Notes under the pieces: generated by a model
The model's database searches: none
What the model saw: the letters and a program-made list of their open reading frames with translations, nothing else
What the model was told of the DNA's origin: nothing
Shown: positions 52,937-60,730 of the stretch, one piece after another
Layout: the number at the start of each line of letters is the position of its first letter
How positions within the stretch are numbered: position 1 is the first letter of the stretch
Assembly: GCA_951813255.1 (NCBI GenBank)
Contig: OX638353.1
Coordinates: 2,405,472-2,469,471 of the forward strand
Direction: 5' to 3'
Origin: an uncultured Dehalococcoidia bacterium
GTDB taxonomy: Bacteria; Chloroflexota; Dehalococcoidia; Lucifugimonadales; JAAXIE01
Length of the DNA: 64,000 nucleotides
Made by a program: the position numbers and the translations under genes

Positions 52937-53281
52937 ATGGCCAGCACCGACTGCATCTTCTGTCGCATCCCCCAGGACCCCAACGCCGACATCATCTACC
53001 GCGACGACCGCGTGTACGTCATCCGCGATATCGCCCCTCGCGCCCCCGTCCACCTCCTCATCATCCCCCTCCAGCACCTCACCGGCTTCGCCTACATCGC
53101 CGCCGGCCAGATCCCCATCATGGGCCAGCTATTCGTCGTCGCCGAGGAAATGGCCCGCCGCGAAGGCGTCACCGTCAGCGGCTACCGCGTCATCATGAAC
53201 CAAGGACCCGATTCCGGGCAGGCCGTCCCCCACCTCCACATGCACCTGCTCGGAGGCCACAAGCTGGCAGACCTGGGATAA
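52937..53281 (+). CDS. HIT family nucleotide hydrolase/transferase
   Basis: 114 residues. The histidine triad is VPHLHMHLLGG with His at alternate positions, and CIFCRIPQD at the N-terminus is the Hint-branch zinc-type motif. The family hydrolyses AMP-linked substrates, such as AMP-lysine, Ap4A and adenylylated compounds, in the cytoplasm. Shine-Dalgarno GGAG before ATG. It starts an operon whose second gene encodes a YqeK-like Ap4A hydrolase 1 bp later, so the pair may act on diadenosine nucleotides together. Confidence 0.93.
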   Translation: MASTDCIFCRIPQDPNADIIYRDDRVYVIRDIAPRAPVHLLIIPLQHLTGFAYIAAGQIPIMGQLFVVAEEMARREGVTVSGYRVIMNQGPDSGQAVPHLHMHLLGGHKLADLG

Positions 53282-53282
53282 C

Positions 53283-53876
53283 GTGCCCTCCCCCATCGAG
53301 AACCTAGTGACCCGCAGGGTGGAAGCCCTGCCCAAGGGCCTGCAGGATCACATCCACCGCGCCCAATCCGAAGCGCGCCTGCTGGCCCAGCGTCACCGCC
53401 TCGACATGGAAAAAACCCTCCTAGCCACCCTAGCCCACGACGTAGCCCGCGCCATGAAGGGCGAGCAACTCCTTGAACGCGCCGATGAGTTGGGAGTAAG
53501 TGTCCACCCTGTCGAACACCAAGTCCCCCTCCTCCTCCACGGTCCCGTGGGCGCCGAACTCCTCCGGCAGGTCGACGGCTTGGAAGACGATGAAATATAC
53601 GAGGCCGTCTGCTGGCACAGCACCGCCCACACAGGCTTGGGCGACGTGGCCAAGGCCGTTTTCCTAGCCGACAAGATGGACCCCCACAAAGCCCACCGCT
53701 TCCCCAACATACCCAGAATTCGCGAGCTTGCCATGGAGACCTTGGACGAAGCCATCGTCCAGTTCCTCAGCGACGAGATGACCTCCCTCATCGCATCCGG
53801 CGGCCTCGTCCACCCCGCCTCCGTCGACGCCCGCAACGCCCTCCTCCTGCACCTCCAAGAGAAGGCGGCCTCATGA
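53283..53876 (+). CDS. HD domain hydrolase, YqeK-like (Ap4A hydrolase)
   Basis: 197 residues, GTG start. HD motifs in order: HRAQSEARLLA, LATLAHDVAR (His52, Asp53), HPVEHQVPLLLHGPVGAELL, CWHSTAHTGLGDVAKAVFLADKMDPH. This fits YqeK (symmetrical Ap4A hydrolase) and related HD phosphohydrolases. YqeK usually lies next to nadD; here it lies 1 bp after a HIT gene and overlaps a membrane protein gene by 4 bp. The metal-binding residues are intact. Its natural substrate is therefore inferred from family membership. Confidence 0.85.
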   Translation: MPSPIENLVTRRVEALPKGLQDHIHRAQSEARLLAQRHRLDMEKTLLATLAHDVARAMKGEQLLERADELGVSVHPVEHQVPLLLHGPVGAELLRQVDGLEDDEIYEAVCWHSTAHTGLGDVAKAVFLADKMDPHKAHRFPNIPRIRELAMETLDEAIVQFLSDEMTSLIASGGLVHPASVDARNALLLHLQEKAAS

Positions 53877-54376
53877 CGGTCCTCCTCACCCTCGGCGACG
53901 GTCGCGTCCTAGCCAACCCCACCCGCGAGGTCATCGAAGCTGCCCTGCGGACATGCGAGGGCGGCCCCGGCTCCTTTGCCATCATCGAAGATGACACCGG
54001 CCAGTCGGCAGACCTGTTCCTTCAAGGCACCGGCGGCCCGGACTACTTCGCAGTCGAATACGCCGAGGCCGTCGCCGAGCACGGAGACGAGATCGAGGCC
54101 ACGCACTTCCGCGGCCGTCAAGAGGTCATGCAGGAAACCCTCGCCGTAATGTTCGAAAGCTACGCCCTAGGCGACGGCACCTGGAAGAACATGGTTGCTT
54201 GGGAGGACACCAGCACCCTGCCCGAAAATCACTATGACGAGGCATACTATGATGAGGATGGCCCTGACGACGCAACCTCCGACCCATGGGGACGCAGAAG
54301 CGGCTGCCTCGGTCTCCTCCCCATCCTCGCGTTGGCAGCAGCCCTCACCCTGACCCTAGCCTTGGGAGCGTTCTAA
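53873..54376 (+). CDS. Hypothetical protein with C-terminal membrane anchor
   Basis: 167 residues. The first 120 form a mixed alpha/beta domain (LTLGDGRVLANPTREVIEAALRTCEG ... FAIIEDDTG) followed by an acidic region (DEDGPDDATSDP) and a C-terminal hydrophobic segment LGLLPILALAAALTLTLALGAF. It overlaps the YqeK-like gene by 4 bp and the next gene by 1 bp, so it belongs to the same operon. Tail-anchored topology is likely. No known domain is recognised. Confidence 0.75.
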   Translation: MTVLLTLGDGRVLANPTREVIEAALRTCEGGPGSFAIIEDDTGQSADLFLQGTGGPDYFAVEYAEAVAEHGDEIEATHFRGRQEVMQETLAVMFESYALGDGTWKNMVAWEDTSTLPENHYDEAYYDEDGPDDATSDPWGRRSGCLGLLPILALAAALTLTLALGAF

Positions 54377-55359
54377 TGCGGTTCGGAATCATCCTCGACG
54401 GCGGCAACCTCCCCGGCGAATCTCGCACTCAAGCCCTCGAAGACCGCCTCGGCAAAGCCCGGCGTACCCGCGACTTCGGCTACCACTCTCTCTGGATGGG
54501 CGGAGGCTTCCTCAACAACGGCTGGCACGCCTCCTCTTTACTGGCCCGCGCCGCAGCCGAGGCCCAAGGCCTCGAACTCGGCCTCCTAGCCCTCCTGCCC
54601 CTCGATCACCCAGTAGCCTTGGCCGAACAGGTCTCGACCCTCGACGCCATCGCCGGAGGCCGCTTGGTCCTCGCAGCATCCCTCGGATGGAGACCCCACG
54701 AACTCCAGGCATTTGCCATAGACCGTACCGAGCGCCTCCCTCGATTCCGCGAAAGCCTCGAAGTAATGAAGCTCCTCTGGACCCAGGACAGAGTCACCTA
54801 CCAAGGCGCCTACTACCATCTCGAAGACGTCCCCGGAGCCTCCCGCCCAGTCCAGTCACCCCATCCACCCATCTACATCGGCGCCAACATGGATCCCGGC
54901 GTCATCCGCGCAGGTCGCGAGTCCGACGGCTGGCTCGTAAGCTCCCGCGCCACCATCACCACCATCCGCCGCCAGATGCCCCTCTACCGCGAGGCCGCCG
55001 AGAAAGCCAACCGCACCCCCAAGGCCTCAGCATGGCGCGAAATGTACGTAGCCCCCACCCACGACCAAGCCATCGACACCATCCGCCCCTACGTCGAGGC
55101 CATGTACAGCCACCGCGCATCCCTCGGCCACAACACCGAACTCCCCGAAGCCGACCGCATCGCCTCCTCCTTCAACCAAGTCCTCGAAGGCCGCTTCATC
55201 GTCGGCAGCCCCGCCGAATGTGCCGAGCAGGTCCAAGCCTACGCCGACGCCGGAGTCGACGAACTCATCATGCGCTGCCAGTGGCCCGGCATGCCCGGCG
55301 CCGACGCCTTCCAAGCCATCGAACTCTTCGCCCAAGAAGTCATGCCAGCATTCGGGTAG
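54376..55359 (+). CDS. Luciferase-like flavin/F420-dependent oxidoreductase
   Basis: 327 residues from ATG at 54376, which overlaps the previous stop (TAATG). LLM fold: MRFGIILDGGNLPGE, GYHSLWMGGGF, LPLDHPVALAEQVSTLDAIAGGRLVLAASLGWRP, SPHPPIYIGANMDPGVIRAG, and a C-terminal VGSPAECAEQVQAYADAGVDELIMRC. These fit the F420- or FMN-dependent enzymes of the bacterial luciferase superfamily. It differs from the two larger members in the window (19089, 61559), so this is a separate branch. It ends 6 bp from the convergent GTPase gene. Confidence 0.9.
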   Translation: MRFGIILDGGNLPGESRTQALEDRLGKARRTRDFGYHSLWMGGGFLNNGWHASSLLARAAAEAQGLELGLLALLPLDHPVALAEQVSTLDAIAGGRLVLAASLGWRPHELQAFAIDRTERLPRFRESLEVMKLLWTQDRVTYQGAYYHLEDVPGASRPVQSPHPPIYIGANMDPGVIRAGRESDGWLVSSRATITTIRRQMPLYREAAEKANRTPKASAWREMYVAPTHDQAIDTIRPYVEAMYSHRASLGHNTELPEADRIASSFNQVLEGRFIVGSPAECAEQVQAYADAGVDELIMRCQWPGMPGADAFQAIELFAQEVMPAFG

Positions 55360-55365
55360 AGAAGA

Positions 55366-56358
55366 TTACCCATGCAACTCCACCACATCCTCATCCTGAA
55401 GAACGTACTCCCGCCCCACCCGCTGCCCATCGAACTTCCCCGACCCCCACAACAGCGCATACTTCAACTTGCGTCCCCAGTCCTTGTGCAGCGAATGGGC
55501 CGCCTCCTCCAGCGAGCTTCCCGTCTCCACGATCAACGGGGATGTGTAGTCCGGCTTGCCTCCGGGAGCCTTTAGATAAACACGCGTCCGGCGCAGCGCG
55601 GTGAACACCGCCTCCCCCAAGCCGGCCAGTAGATCGTCATCCGCTGCCGATGCCGCCACCACGGTAAATCGGTCCCCGTACAACTCCTGCAGCATCTCCA
55701 ATGCCTCATCCGCGTCCGGCAGGTCAGCCTTGTTCCCCATCAGCAGAACATGCTTCTGCACCTTGAGGTCCTCTGGGTCGACATCCTCGTCAGTCCGGAG
55801 CAACCGGTAGCCCCACCTCTCCAACTCTTCCATCACCTCTTCCGCCTCCGACAGCGGGTCACCCGAGAGGTCCACTACGATCAGCAACATGTCCGAGTTG
55901 CGCAGCAGACTGAATAGCCGTGTCTGCACATCGTTGTCGTTGATCGCAGGCGTGTCCACTAGCTGGATCAGCACGTTCTGGTAACGGAGCATCCCCGGCA
56001 TCGGTAGCTGGGTGGTGAAAGGATAGTCCCCCACCTTGGCCGGTGCTCCCGTCAGGGCCGCCAGCAACTGTGACTTGCCCGCATTGGGCAGTCCGATCAG
56101 CACCGCCTGCCCAGCCCCCTCTTTCCGTATCGCGTAGGGCTGGTACTGGCTCGTCCCTCCGCCACGCTTGGGGTTCTCCAGCTCCTCAGTAGCGCGGGAC
56201 AGCTTGGAGCGCAGGTCGGCTCTCAGGTGGTCGGTGCCCTTGTGCTTGGGTACGGCCGACAGTAACTGCTGCAGGGCCGCGACCTTCTGGGCAGGACTCT
56301 TCGCGGAGCGGTATTTCTGCTCCGCCTCGAAATATGCAGGAGGAAGATTGGCTGGCAC
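55366..56358 (-). CDS. DRG/Obg-type GTPase with TGS domain
   Basis: 330 residues. G1 is GLPNAGKS (89-96), G3 is LVDTPA, G4 is NKADLPDA and the C-terminal part has a TGS-like domain (PLIVETGSSLEEAAHSLHKDW ... YALLWGSGKFDGQRVGREYVLQDEDVVELH). An N-terminal helical region of about 80 residues precedes the G domain. These are hallmarks of the Obg-HflX/DRG family, which associates with ribosomes and RNA. The set differs from Obg itself by lack of a glycine-rich N-domain. It is a single gene and transcription is opposite to the flavin enzyme. Confidence 0.9.
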   Translation of the reverse strand: MPANLPPAYFEAEQKYRSAKSPAQKVAALQQLLSAVPKHKGTDHLRADLRSKLSRATEELENPKRGGGTSQYQPYAIRKEGAGQAVLIGLPNAGKSQLLAALTGAPAKVGDYPFTTQLPMPGMLRYQNVLIQLVDTPAINDNDVQTRLFSLLRNSDMLLIVVDLSGDPLSEAEEVMEELERWGYRLLRTDEDVDPEDLKVQKHVLLMGNKADLPDADEALEMLQELYGDRFTVVAASAADDDLLAGLGEAVFTALRRTRVYLKAPGGKPDYTSPLIVETGSSLEEAAHSLHKDWGRKLKYALLWGSGKFDGQRVGREYVLQDEDVVELHG

Positions 56359-56479
56359 GTCACCTCCTGTACGGGTGGGGATGCGGCGTGCTGAAGGCTA
56401 TCGGCAGAACTGTCGCCTGAATATAGCCCGTGGCCTCGACATCGTCAAACTGCGAAACAGAAAAAGAACAATCCTTTGG

Positions 56480-56565
56480 AGAACGATAAATTAGTTCTAA
56501 ATCGGTCCATAACCCCCTTGCCAAACAGAACGACCGTTTCTATCATAGGCAAGACGTTTGTTCTG
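56480..56565 (+). promoter_or_regulatory. Promoter with GAAC-box operators before the HTH gene
   Basis: TTGCCA (56518-56523) and TATCAT (56541-56546) with a 17-bp spacer. The -10 box is enclosed by an inverted repeat CAGAACGACCGT (56526-56537) and ACGTTTGTTCTG (56554-56565), 10 of 12 paired. Upstream is AGAAC-N9-GTTCT (56480-56498). These AGAAC/GTTCT sites look like operators, perhaps for autoregulation by the next gene. Confidence 0.6.
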
Positions 56566-56575
56566 GGGGGATACA

Positions 56576-56890
56576 ATGACACAGGCTAGGGTCAGGTCCA
56601 TGCCCGATGTGCTGCAGGATTTCTATGTCTACCGCGATGCGGGTTGCGAGATCTCTCCATCATGCTTGCAGTGCCCGCTGCCAGAGTGCAAGTACGACAA
56701 TCCCAGGTGGGCGCGTCGGGAAAAGCGTTCCGAGCGGGACCGGCAAATAGTGTATGCCTTCCGGCAAGGCGGTATGACGGCCCCGCAGGTAGCCGTACAG
56801 TTCGACATAAGTCCGAGAACAGTTTTTCGCATCCTCAAGCGTTATGACGAAGAACTGGCAGAGATGGATGAAATGGCAGTCGCCGCTTAG
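56576..56890 (+). CDS. Small HTH protein with Cys-rich N-terminus
   Basis: 104 residues from the ATG at 56576; a GGGGGGAT stretch precedes it. The N-terminal half has a four-Cys motif CEISPSCLQCPLPECKYD, likely a zinc or metal site. The C-terminal half is a helix-turn-helix: IVYAFRQGGMTAPQVAVQFDISPRTVFRILKRYDEE, like region 4 of sigma factors or resolvases. Length and pattern match small phage-like regulators. It could control its own promoter via the GAAC boxes. Confidence 0.75.
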   Translation: MTQARVRSMPDVLQDFYVYRDAGCEISPSCLQCPLPECKYDNPRWARREKRSERDRQIVYAFRQGGMTAPQVAVQFDISPRTVFRILKRYDEELAEMDEMAVAA

Positions 56891-57033
56891 AGTCCTCTGC
56901 AATTCCTCTCTTCCCCTGAGGGCCCCCTCTCCTCCTAAAGAACCCTCAGGGGAAAGACCCGAATGGGGCAAGGCAGGAACTCCCAGCCCATCTGCTTTGA
57001 CATTTCCTTGGCAAGCTATCGTACTATTGGCCC

Positions 57034-57867
57034 ATGAAAATACACATTCCATTCCTGCTAGCCATATCCCTCATTCCCTTGCTTCTCTTAGGCCTCGCCG
57101 GGTGCAACAGCGGTGTACCCCAAGAGGAATTGGATGCCGCCAACGCCCAACTGGAGAGCGTCAACGCCCAGCTGGAGACGGAGCAAGCCAAGACCGCAGA
57201 ACTGGAAAGCAGGCTCACACAAGCTGCACACCTTGAGACAGCCCGAGGCCTGCTGGCCGACGGCTGGGGCATCTCCGGCTCCCAGGTCTTGGCCTTCCTC
57301 GCTGCCGTCCAAGACTCTGGCGATCCCGAATTGAAAACAGCCATGGGTGAGTTGCTCCAAGGCTTCATATCTAGCCTCGACTCCCTTCCTCCCGAACTGG
57401 TCGGCCAGACCTTGGCAGCCGTACAAGGGGCCGGCGATCTCCAAGTGGCGGATACAGTGCAGGCTCTCCTCTTTGCTGTAGCTCAAGGCCGTGGAGGCCC
57501 CGAACTCCTGGCAGTAGCCCAAGCAGTACATCTCGCCGGCAATGAGCCTTTGGAGCAGGTCATAAGCAGCATCTTGGCCGAGGTCTTGGGACAACAGGGG
57601 TCTGCCGACTTGGCACAATCCATCAGCGACTTGGCGTCCACCTCCACTGATCCAGCAGTGGTGCAGACCTTGCAGAAGCTCGGCGAGCCATCCGAGGAGT
57701 TCATCCAGCAGGTGCAGGAGCAACTGGATGCTGCTGGCGTGACCGCGCTGCAGGACGGTTTCCCCAAGACGTATCTCCCCCCCGAGGGGGACCCTGCGAC
57801 ATTCTACGCCAGCGTGGTCGAACAGCTACGCCAGATCCTGGAGTTGTCCGGCATGGGGACACCTTGA
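57034..57867 (+). CDS. Lipoprotein with coiled coil, unknown function
   Basis: 277 residues. Signal and lipobox LLLLGLAGC (Cys24), followed by a coiled coil with 7-residue repeats (NAQLESVNAQLETEQAKTAELESRL, about 38-62). The remaining 200 residues are Ala/Leu-rich helices with low complexity (QALLFAVAQGRGGPELLAVAQAVHLAG). No catalytic pattern. It is probably an envelope protein anchored by lipid. No operon partners. Confidence 0.8.
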   Translation: MKIHIPFLLAISLIPLLLLGLAGCNSGVPQEELDAANAQLESVNAQLETEQAKTAELESRLTQAAHLETARGLLADGWGISGSQVLAFLAAVQDSGDPELKTAMGELLQGFISSLDSLPPELVGQTLAAVQGAGDLQVADTVQALLFAVAQGRGGPELLAVAQAVHLAGNEPLEQVISSILAEVLGQQGSADLAQSISDLASTSTDPAVVQTLQKLGEPSEEFIQQVQEQLDAAGVTALQDGFPKTYLPPEGDPATFYASVVEQLRQILELSGMGTP

Positions 57868-57896
57868 GGGACCATACGACCAGGATATGAAAAAGA

Positions 57897-57931
57897 GAAA
57901 GGGCCAAGGTCTTGGCGACCCCGGCCCTTTC
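57897..57931 (-). terminator. Terminator of the first 54-residue gene
   Basis: GAAAGGGCC (57897-57905) pairs with GGCCCTTTC (57923-57931); inside is a further GGTC/GACC pairing. On the minus strand the stem is followed by a T-rich tail (TCTTTTTC), as expected for the small gene ending at 57956. Confidence 0.8.
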
Positions 57932-57955
57932 CGGTCTGCCTTCAGGGCTGTTGGC

Positions 57956-58120
57956 CTAAAAGCCGGTGAAGGGGTTCTGCGCATGCATCATCCGGTGAAA
58001 GTCCTTGCGCGCCTCGTCGATCTTGGGCCTGCCTTCCCCAATCTTCAGGGTGCCCTCGAAGTAGTCCTGGAACCCGGAAGCTCTCCGGCCTAACAGTGCT
58101 CTGAAAATCTTGTTCACCAT
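57956..58120 (-). CDS. Small 54-residue protein, copy A
   Basis: 54 residues starting MVNKIFRALLGRRASGF with GFQDYFEG and KIGEGRPKIDEARKDFHR, ending AQNPFTGF. It is nearly the same as copy B at 58325 (about 47 of 54 residues by eye). AAGGAGAAG lies just before the ATG. Its own terminator lies 25 bp downstream. Amphipathic and basic with no membrane segment. It matches no family I know. The conserved coding frame with changes at spared positions, plus separate terminators, argue that it is a real gene. Confidence 0.78.
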   Translation of the reverse strand: MVNKIFRALLGRRASGFQDYFEGTLKIGEGRPKIDEARKDFHRMMHAQNPFTGF

Positions 58121-58185
58121 GTCTCTTCTCCTTGTCGGGGGCCTCCTGGTGCCCCACTGCTCATTAGCAGTATCCTCCAGTGAAT

Positions 58186-58226
58186 ACATGATGTACAGAG
58201 ATAGCATACAATATAATACATCATGT
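58186..58226. promoter_or_regulatory. Inverted repeat upstream of copy A
   Basis: ACATGATGTA (58186-58195) and its reverse complement TACATCATGT (58217-58226), 21 bp apart. The same ACATGATGTACAGA sequence lies upstream of copy B. A LysR regulator binding site is a good guess. Confidence 0.55.
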
Positions 58227-58258
58227 TATATGATAATGAGGTGTCCATGCACACCAAA

Positions 58259-58293
58259 AGAAGAGCCGGGGTCTTGAAGACCCCGGCTCTTCT
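58259..58293 (-). terminator. Terminator of the second 54-residue gene
   Basis: A perfect 17-bp stem: AGAAGAGCCGGGGTCTT, one G, and the reverse complement (58259-58293). On the minus strand CTTTTGG follows, so it ends transcripts of copy B. Its inner loop (GGGTCTTGAAGACCC) is related to that of the first terminator. Confidence 0.85.
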
Positions 58294-58324
58294 GCTCCCC
58301 ACCCCGTCAACGGGGCAGTCCACC

Positions 58325-58489
58325 TTACACGTGGGAGAAAGGGTTCTGGGCGCGCAACATCCGGTGAAAGTCCTTGCGCGCCTCGTCAATCTTGGGCCTG
58401 CCTTCCCCAATCTTCACTGTGCCCTCGAAGTAGTCCTGGAACCCGGTGGTTCTCCGTCCTAACAGTGCTCCGAAAATCTTGTTCACCAT
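58325..58489 (-). CDS. Small 54-residue protein, copy B
   Basis: 54 residues starting MVNKIFGALLGRRTTGF, then GFQDYFEGTVKIGEGRPK, ending AQNPFSHV. It is the paralogue of copy A, in tandem about 370 bp apart, and the leader (about 100 bp with GGAGGC and AAGGAG) is conserved too. The repeated unit (gene, leader and terminator) runs from 57897 to about 58200 and from 58259 to about 58565. It is divergent from a lysR gene 130 bp away. Function unknown; a small regulator or stress protein is only a guess. Confidence 0.78.
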   Translation of the reverse strand: MVNKIFGALLGRRTTGFQDYFEGTVKIGEGRPKIDEARKDFHRMLRAQNPFSHV

Positions 58490-58555
58490 GTCTCTACTCC
58501 TTGTCTGGAGGCCTCCTAGTGCCTCACTGCTCACTAGTAGTATCCTTCAGTATCT

Positions 58556-58587
58556 ACATGATGTACAGACATAGAGCACGATATAAT
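58556..58587. promoter_or_regulatory. Divergent promoter/operator between copy B and lysR
   Basis: ACATGATGTACAGA starts at 58556 and overlaps the -35 position of a plus-strand promoter with TATAAT at 58582-58587. On the minus strand TTGACA lies at 58598-58593. This is the arrangement expected for a LysR autoregulator with a divergent target. Confidence 0.55.
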
Positions 58588-58619
58588 TTATCTGTCAAAA
58601 TGATACTAAGGATGCATTC

Positions 58620-59510
58620 ATGCAGTTGCGCGAACTTAAAAGCTTTTGCGTCACCGCCGAGGTACGCAGCATGTCCAAGGCGGCCGAACTCCTCGACATC
58701 GGCCAACCCACCGTTAGCACCCACATCCAAAAACTTGAAGAAGAACTGGGGATGGTGCTGTTCGACCGCTACAAGCGCCCCATACAACCAACCTTGGCAG
58801 GCGCAGCCCTAGCCCGCTTGGCAGGTCCATTAATCGACGGCATCGAAGGACTCAAGGCCAGCACTGCCGATGCAGAGCGGCACGGACCTGTTTCCGTGGC
58901 ATCGACCCCCGACATCATTCCCCACACCCTCCTCAAGTTCGTAACCGCCTACAGAGACGAATATCCCCACGTTCACCTGCAAATCAGCACAGGCCACCGG
59001 CCCGAAATACTGAGAATGGTAAAAGATGGAGAAGTGGACCTAGGAATCATCCCCGGAGCTGAGGTGGGGCCCGACTGCGACTTCCAACCCCTGTTCCCTT
59101 ATGAGCGGGTTCTCATCACTCCGCTCAATCACCCGTTACTCGATGGGGAATTGAGTCTGGAACGCATCTCCCAATACGACCTCGTCCTCATGGGTCCCAA
59201 TACCCACACCCACGCCATGCTGGAAGCGGAATCAAGACGCCGCGGGCTGCGTCACCACGTTGTGGTCGAGCTCGACAGCATGGACATGATCAAGCGTTAC
59301 GTCGCCCTGGGCATGGGCGTATCTGTGGGCCCCCGCCTTGCCGTGGAACCGGAGGACGAGGAGACACTGGGAGTAATCAGCCTCGCCACCCTCTTGCCCT
59401 TGGAGCAGGCTGGCATCGTCACTCAACCGGGTAAAGTGCTTTCGACCCCAGCCCAGGACTTCATCGACTTGGTGCTGCGAGTGACCAGTGCCCCCGGATT
59501 CGTACCTTGA
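58620..59510 (+). CDS. LysR-family transcriptional regulator
   Basis: 296 residues, the normal size. Winged HTH at 1-60: LRELKSFCVTAEVRSMSKAAELL, QPTVSTHIQKLEEELGMVLFDR. The effector domain (about 90-290) starts PVSVASTPDIIPHTLLKFVTAYRDEYPHV and resembles the CysB/CbbR branch. LysR proteins bind T-N11-A sites and are usually divergent from their targets, here two small 54-residue genes. It converges with the DAO-family gene, 6 bp apart. The ligand is unknown. Confidence 0.93.
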   Translation: MQLRELKSFCVTAEVRSMSKAAELLDIGQPTVSTHIQKLEEELGMVLFDRYKRPIQPTLAGAALARLAGPLIDGIEGLKASTADAERHGPVSVASTPDIIPHTLLKFVTAYRDEYPHVHLQISTGHRPEILRMVKDGEVDLGIIPGAEVGPDCDFQPLFPYERVLITPLNHPLLDGELSLERISQYDLVLMGPNTHTHAMLEAESRRRGLRHHVVVELDSMDMIKRYVALGMGVSVGPRLAVEPEDEETLGVISLATLLPLEQAGIVTQPGKVLSTPAQDFIDLVLRVTSAPGFVP

Positions 59511-59516
59511 AAAAGA

Positions 59517-60632
59517 CTAATTGCTGCCGGCGAATCGCTCCGCCCCGAAACCATCAATCGGCATATCAGTACGACCTCGAGTCACCAAGTCCGCAGCCGC
59601 CATCGCCATGGACGGCGCCACCAATATCCCCTTATGCCCCGCACCCGTCGCCATGAAAACGTTTTCCCATCCCAAGGCCTGCCCCACAATCGGCAACCCG
59701 TCACTGGTCTGCGGCCGCAGGCACGACGTATGCCGCACGACCCGCGCATCCCTCAAGGCAGGCACCACCCTCAACGCCCCCTCCACAATCTGCTCCCGGC
59801 TCGATTCCCAAGGCTGGGCATCAAACCCCGCCTCCTCGTTGGTGGTCCCAGCCCACAGCAGCCCATCCAGCTTCCGCGACAGTAGTCCCGCAGAGTGATA
59901 GATGATAATGTCCGCAGCCGGCTGTTCAGTCGTCATCCGCAGCAAATCACCCTTGAGCGGATAAAGAGGCACCGCGTGCTCCAACCATGCTTCAGCATGA
60001 GAACTCCACGGCCCCATAGCCAGCACCACCGCCTGACAGGCAAGAGTCTGCTGGGAGAGCGTGACCCCCGCCGCTACACCCTCAGACCGCTCCAATCCAA
60101 TCACCGTGTCCTGCACGTACCGGGCTCCCATCTTCTGCGCTGCCCTCGATAGCGCTACCGTCAGCAGGTAACTATCTAAAGAACCAATCCCCTCAACAAC
60201 CACGCCACCTGCCACCCGATCACTGATGCTGGGCTCCAGCCCAAGGATCTCCGACGGCGACACACGACTCCTGCTGAACCCCGCGGTGCCATCCATGGCA
60301 TCCATCCCATCCAGCGTCTCCACCTCATCCCCGAACGCCACCCTCAGAAGGGGCACCACCCTCCCCTGCACATCCACTCCCGTCTCATCCCTCAACCGCG
60401 GCCACCACTCCAGATGACGCCGATACCCCTCCAGTGCAAGCGGCTGCAACGGCCCAGGAATGTTCTCCCCATCCAACGGATTAAGCACCCCAGCCGCCAT
60501 CCCCGACGCATGCGCCGCCACGCCGTCCCGTTCCACCACGGTGACACTCACCCCACGCTGGCACAGAATCCAGGCAATGCCCCACCCAGTGATGCCTCCA
60601 CCGACTACCACGACTTCCGACTGAGTTGCGAT
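59517..60632 (-). CDS. FAD-dependent DAO-family oxidoreductase (glycine/D-amino-acid oxidase-like)
   Basis: 371 residues if begun at an ATC at 60632, or 364 from GTG at 60611. The earlier start completes the first Rossmann strand (EVVVVGGGITG) and follows GGGGTGAG by 3-4 bp, so it is favoured; it is an unusual start. Fold: SGMAAGVLNPLDGEN, LEPSISDRVAGGVVVEG, and C-terminal CLRPQTSDGLPIVGQALGWENVFMATGAGHKGI, typical of ThiO/GlyOx. Such enzymes oxidise small amines or amino acids. It is near the alpha/beta hydrolase and flavin monooxygenase on the other strand. Confidence 0.88.
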   Translation of the reverse strand: MATQSEVVVVGGGITGWGIAWILCQRGVSVTVVERDGVAAHASGMAAGVLNPLDGENIPGPLQPLALEGYRRHLEWWPRLRDETGVDVQGRVVPLLRVAFGDEVETLDGMDAMDGTAGFSRSRVSPSEILGLEPSISDRVAGGVVVEGIGSLDSYLLTVALSRAAQKMGARYVQDTVIGLERSEGVAAGVTLSQQTLACQAVVLAMGPWSSHAEAWLEHAVPLYPLKGDLLRMTTEQPAADIIIYHSAGLLSRKLDGLLWAGTTNEEAGFDAQPWESSREQIVEGALRVVPALRDARVVRHTSCLRPQTSDGLPIVGQALGWENVFMATGAGHKGILVAPSMAMAAADLVTRGRTDMPIDGFGAERFAGSN

Positions 60633-60730
60633 GGTCTCACCCCTTCATGACGGTTTGGGGCATTGTCGAGCAATGCCATGGTCGGTGCAACAACCAAGCC
60701 GCGTTGAGCCAATGGAAGTCTTCACTTACA

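Noticed and set aside
54687..55604. A 305-residue Arg/Pro-rich frame on the plus strand
   Set aside because: It is an out-of-frame reading of the flavin enzyme and the GTPase complement, with highly biased composition.
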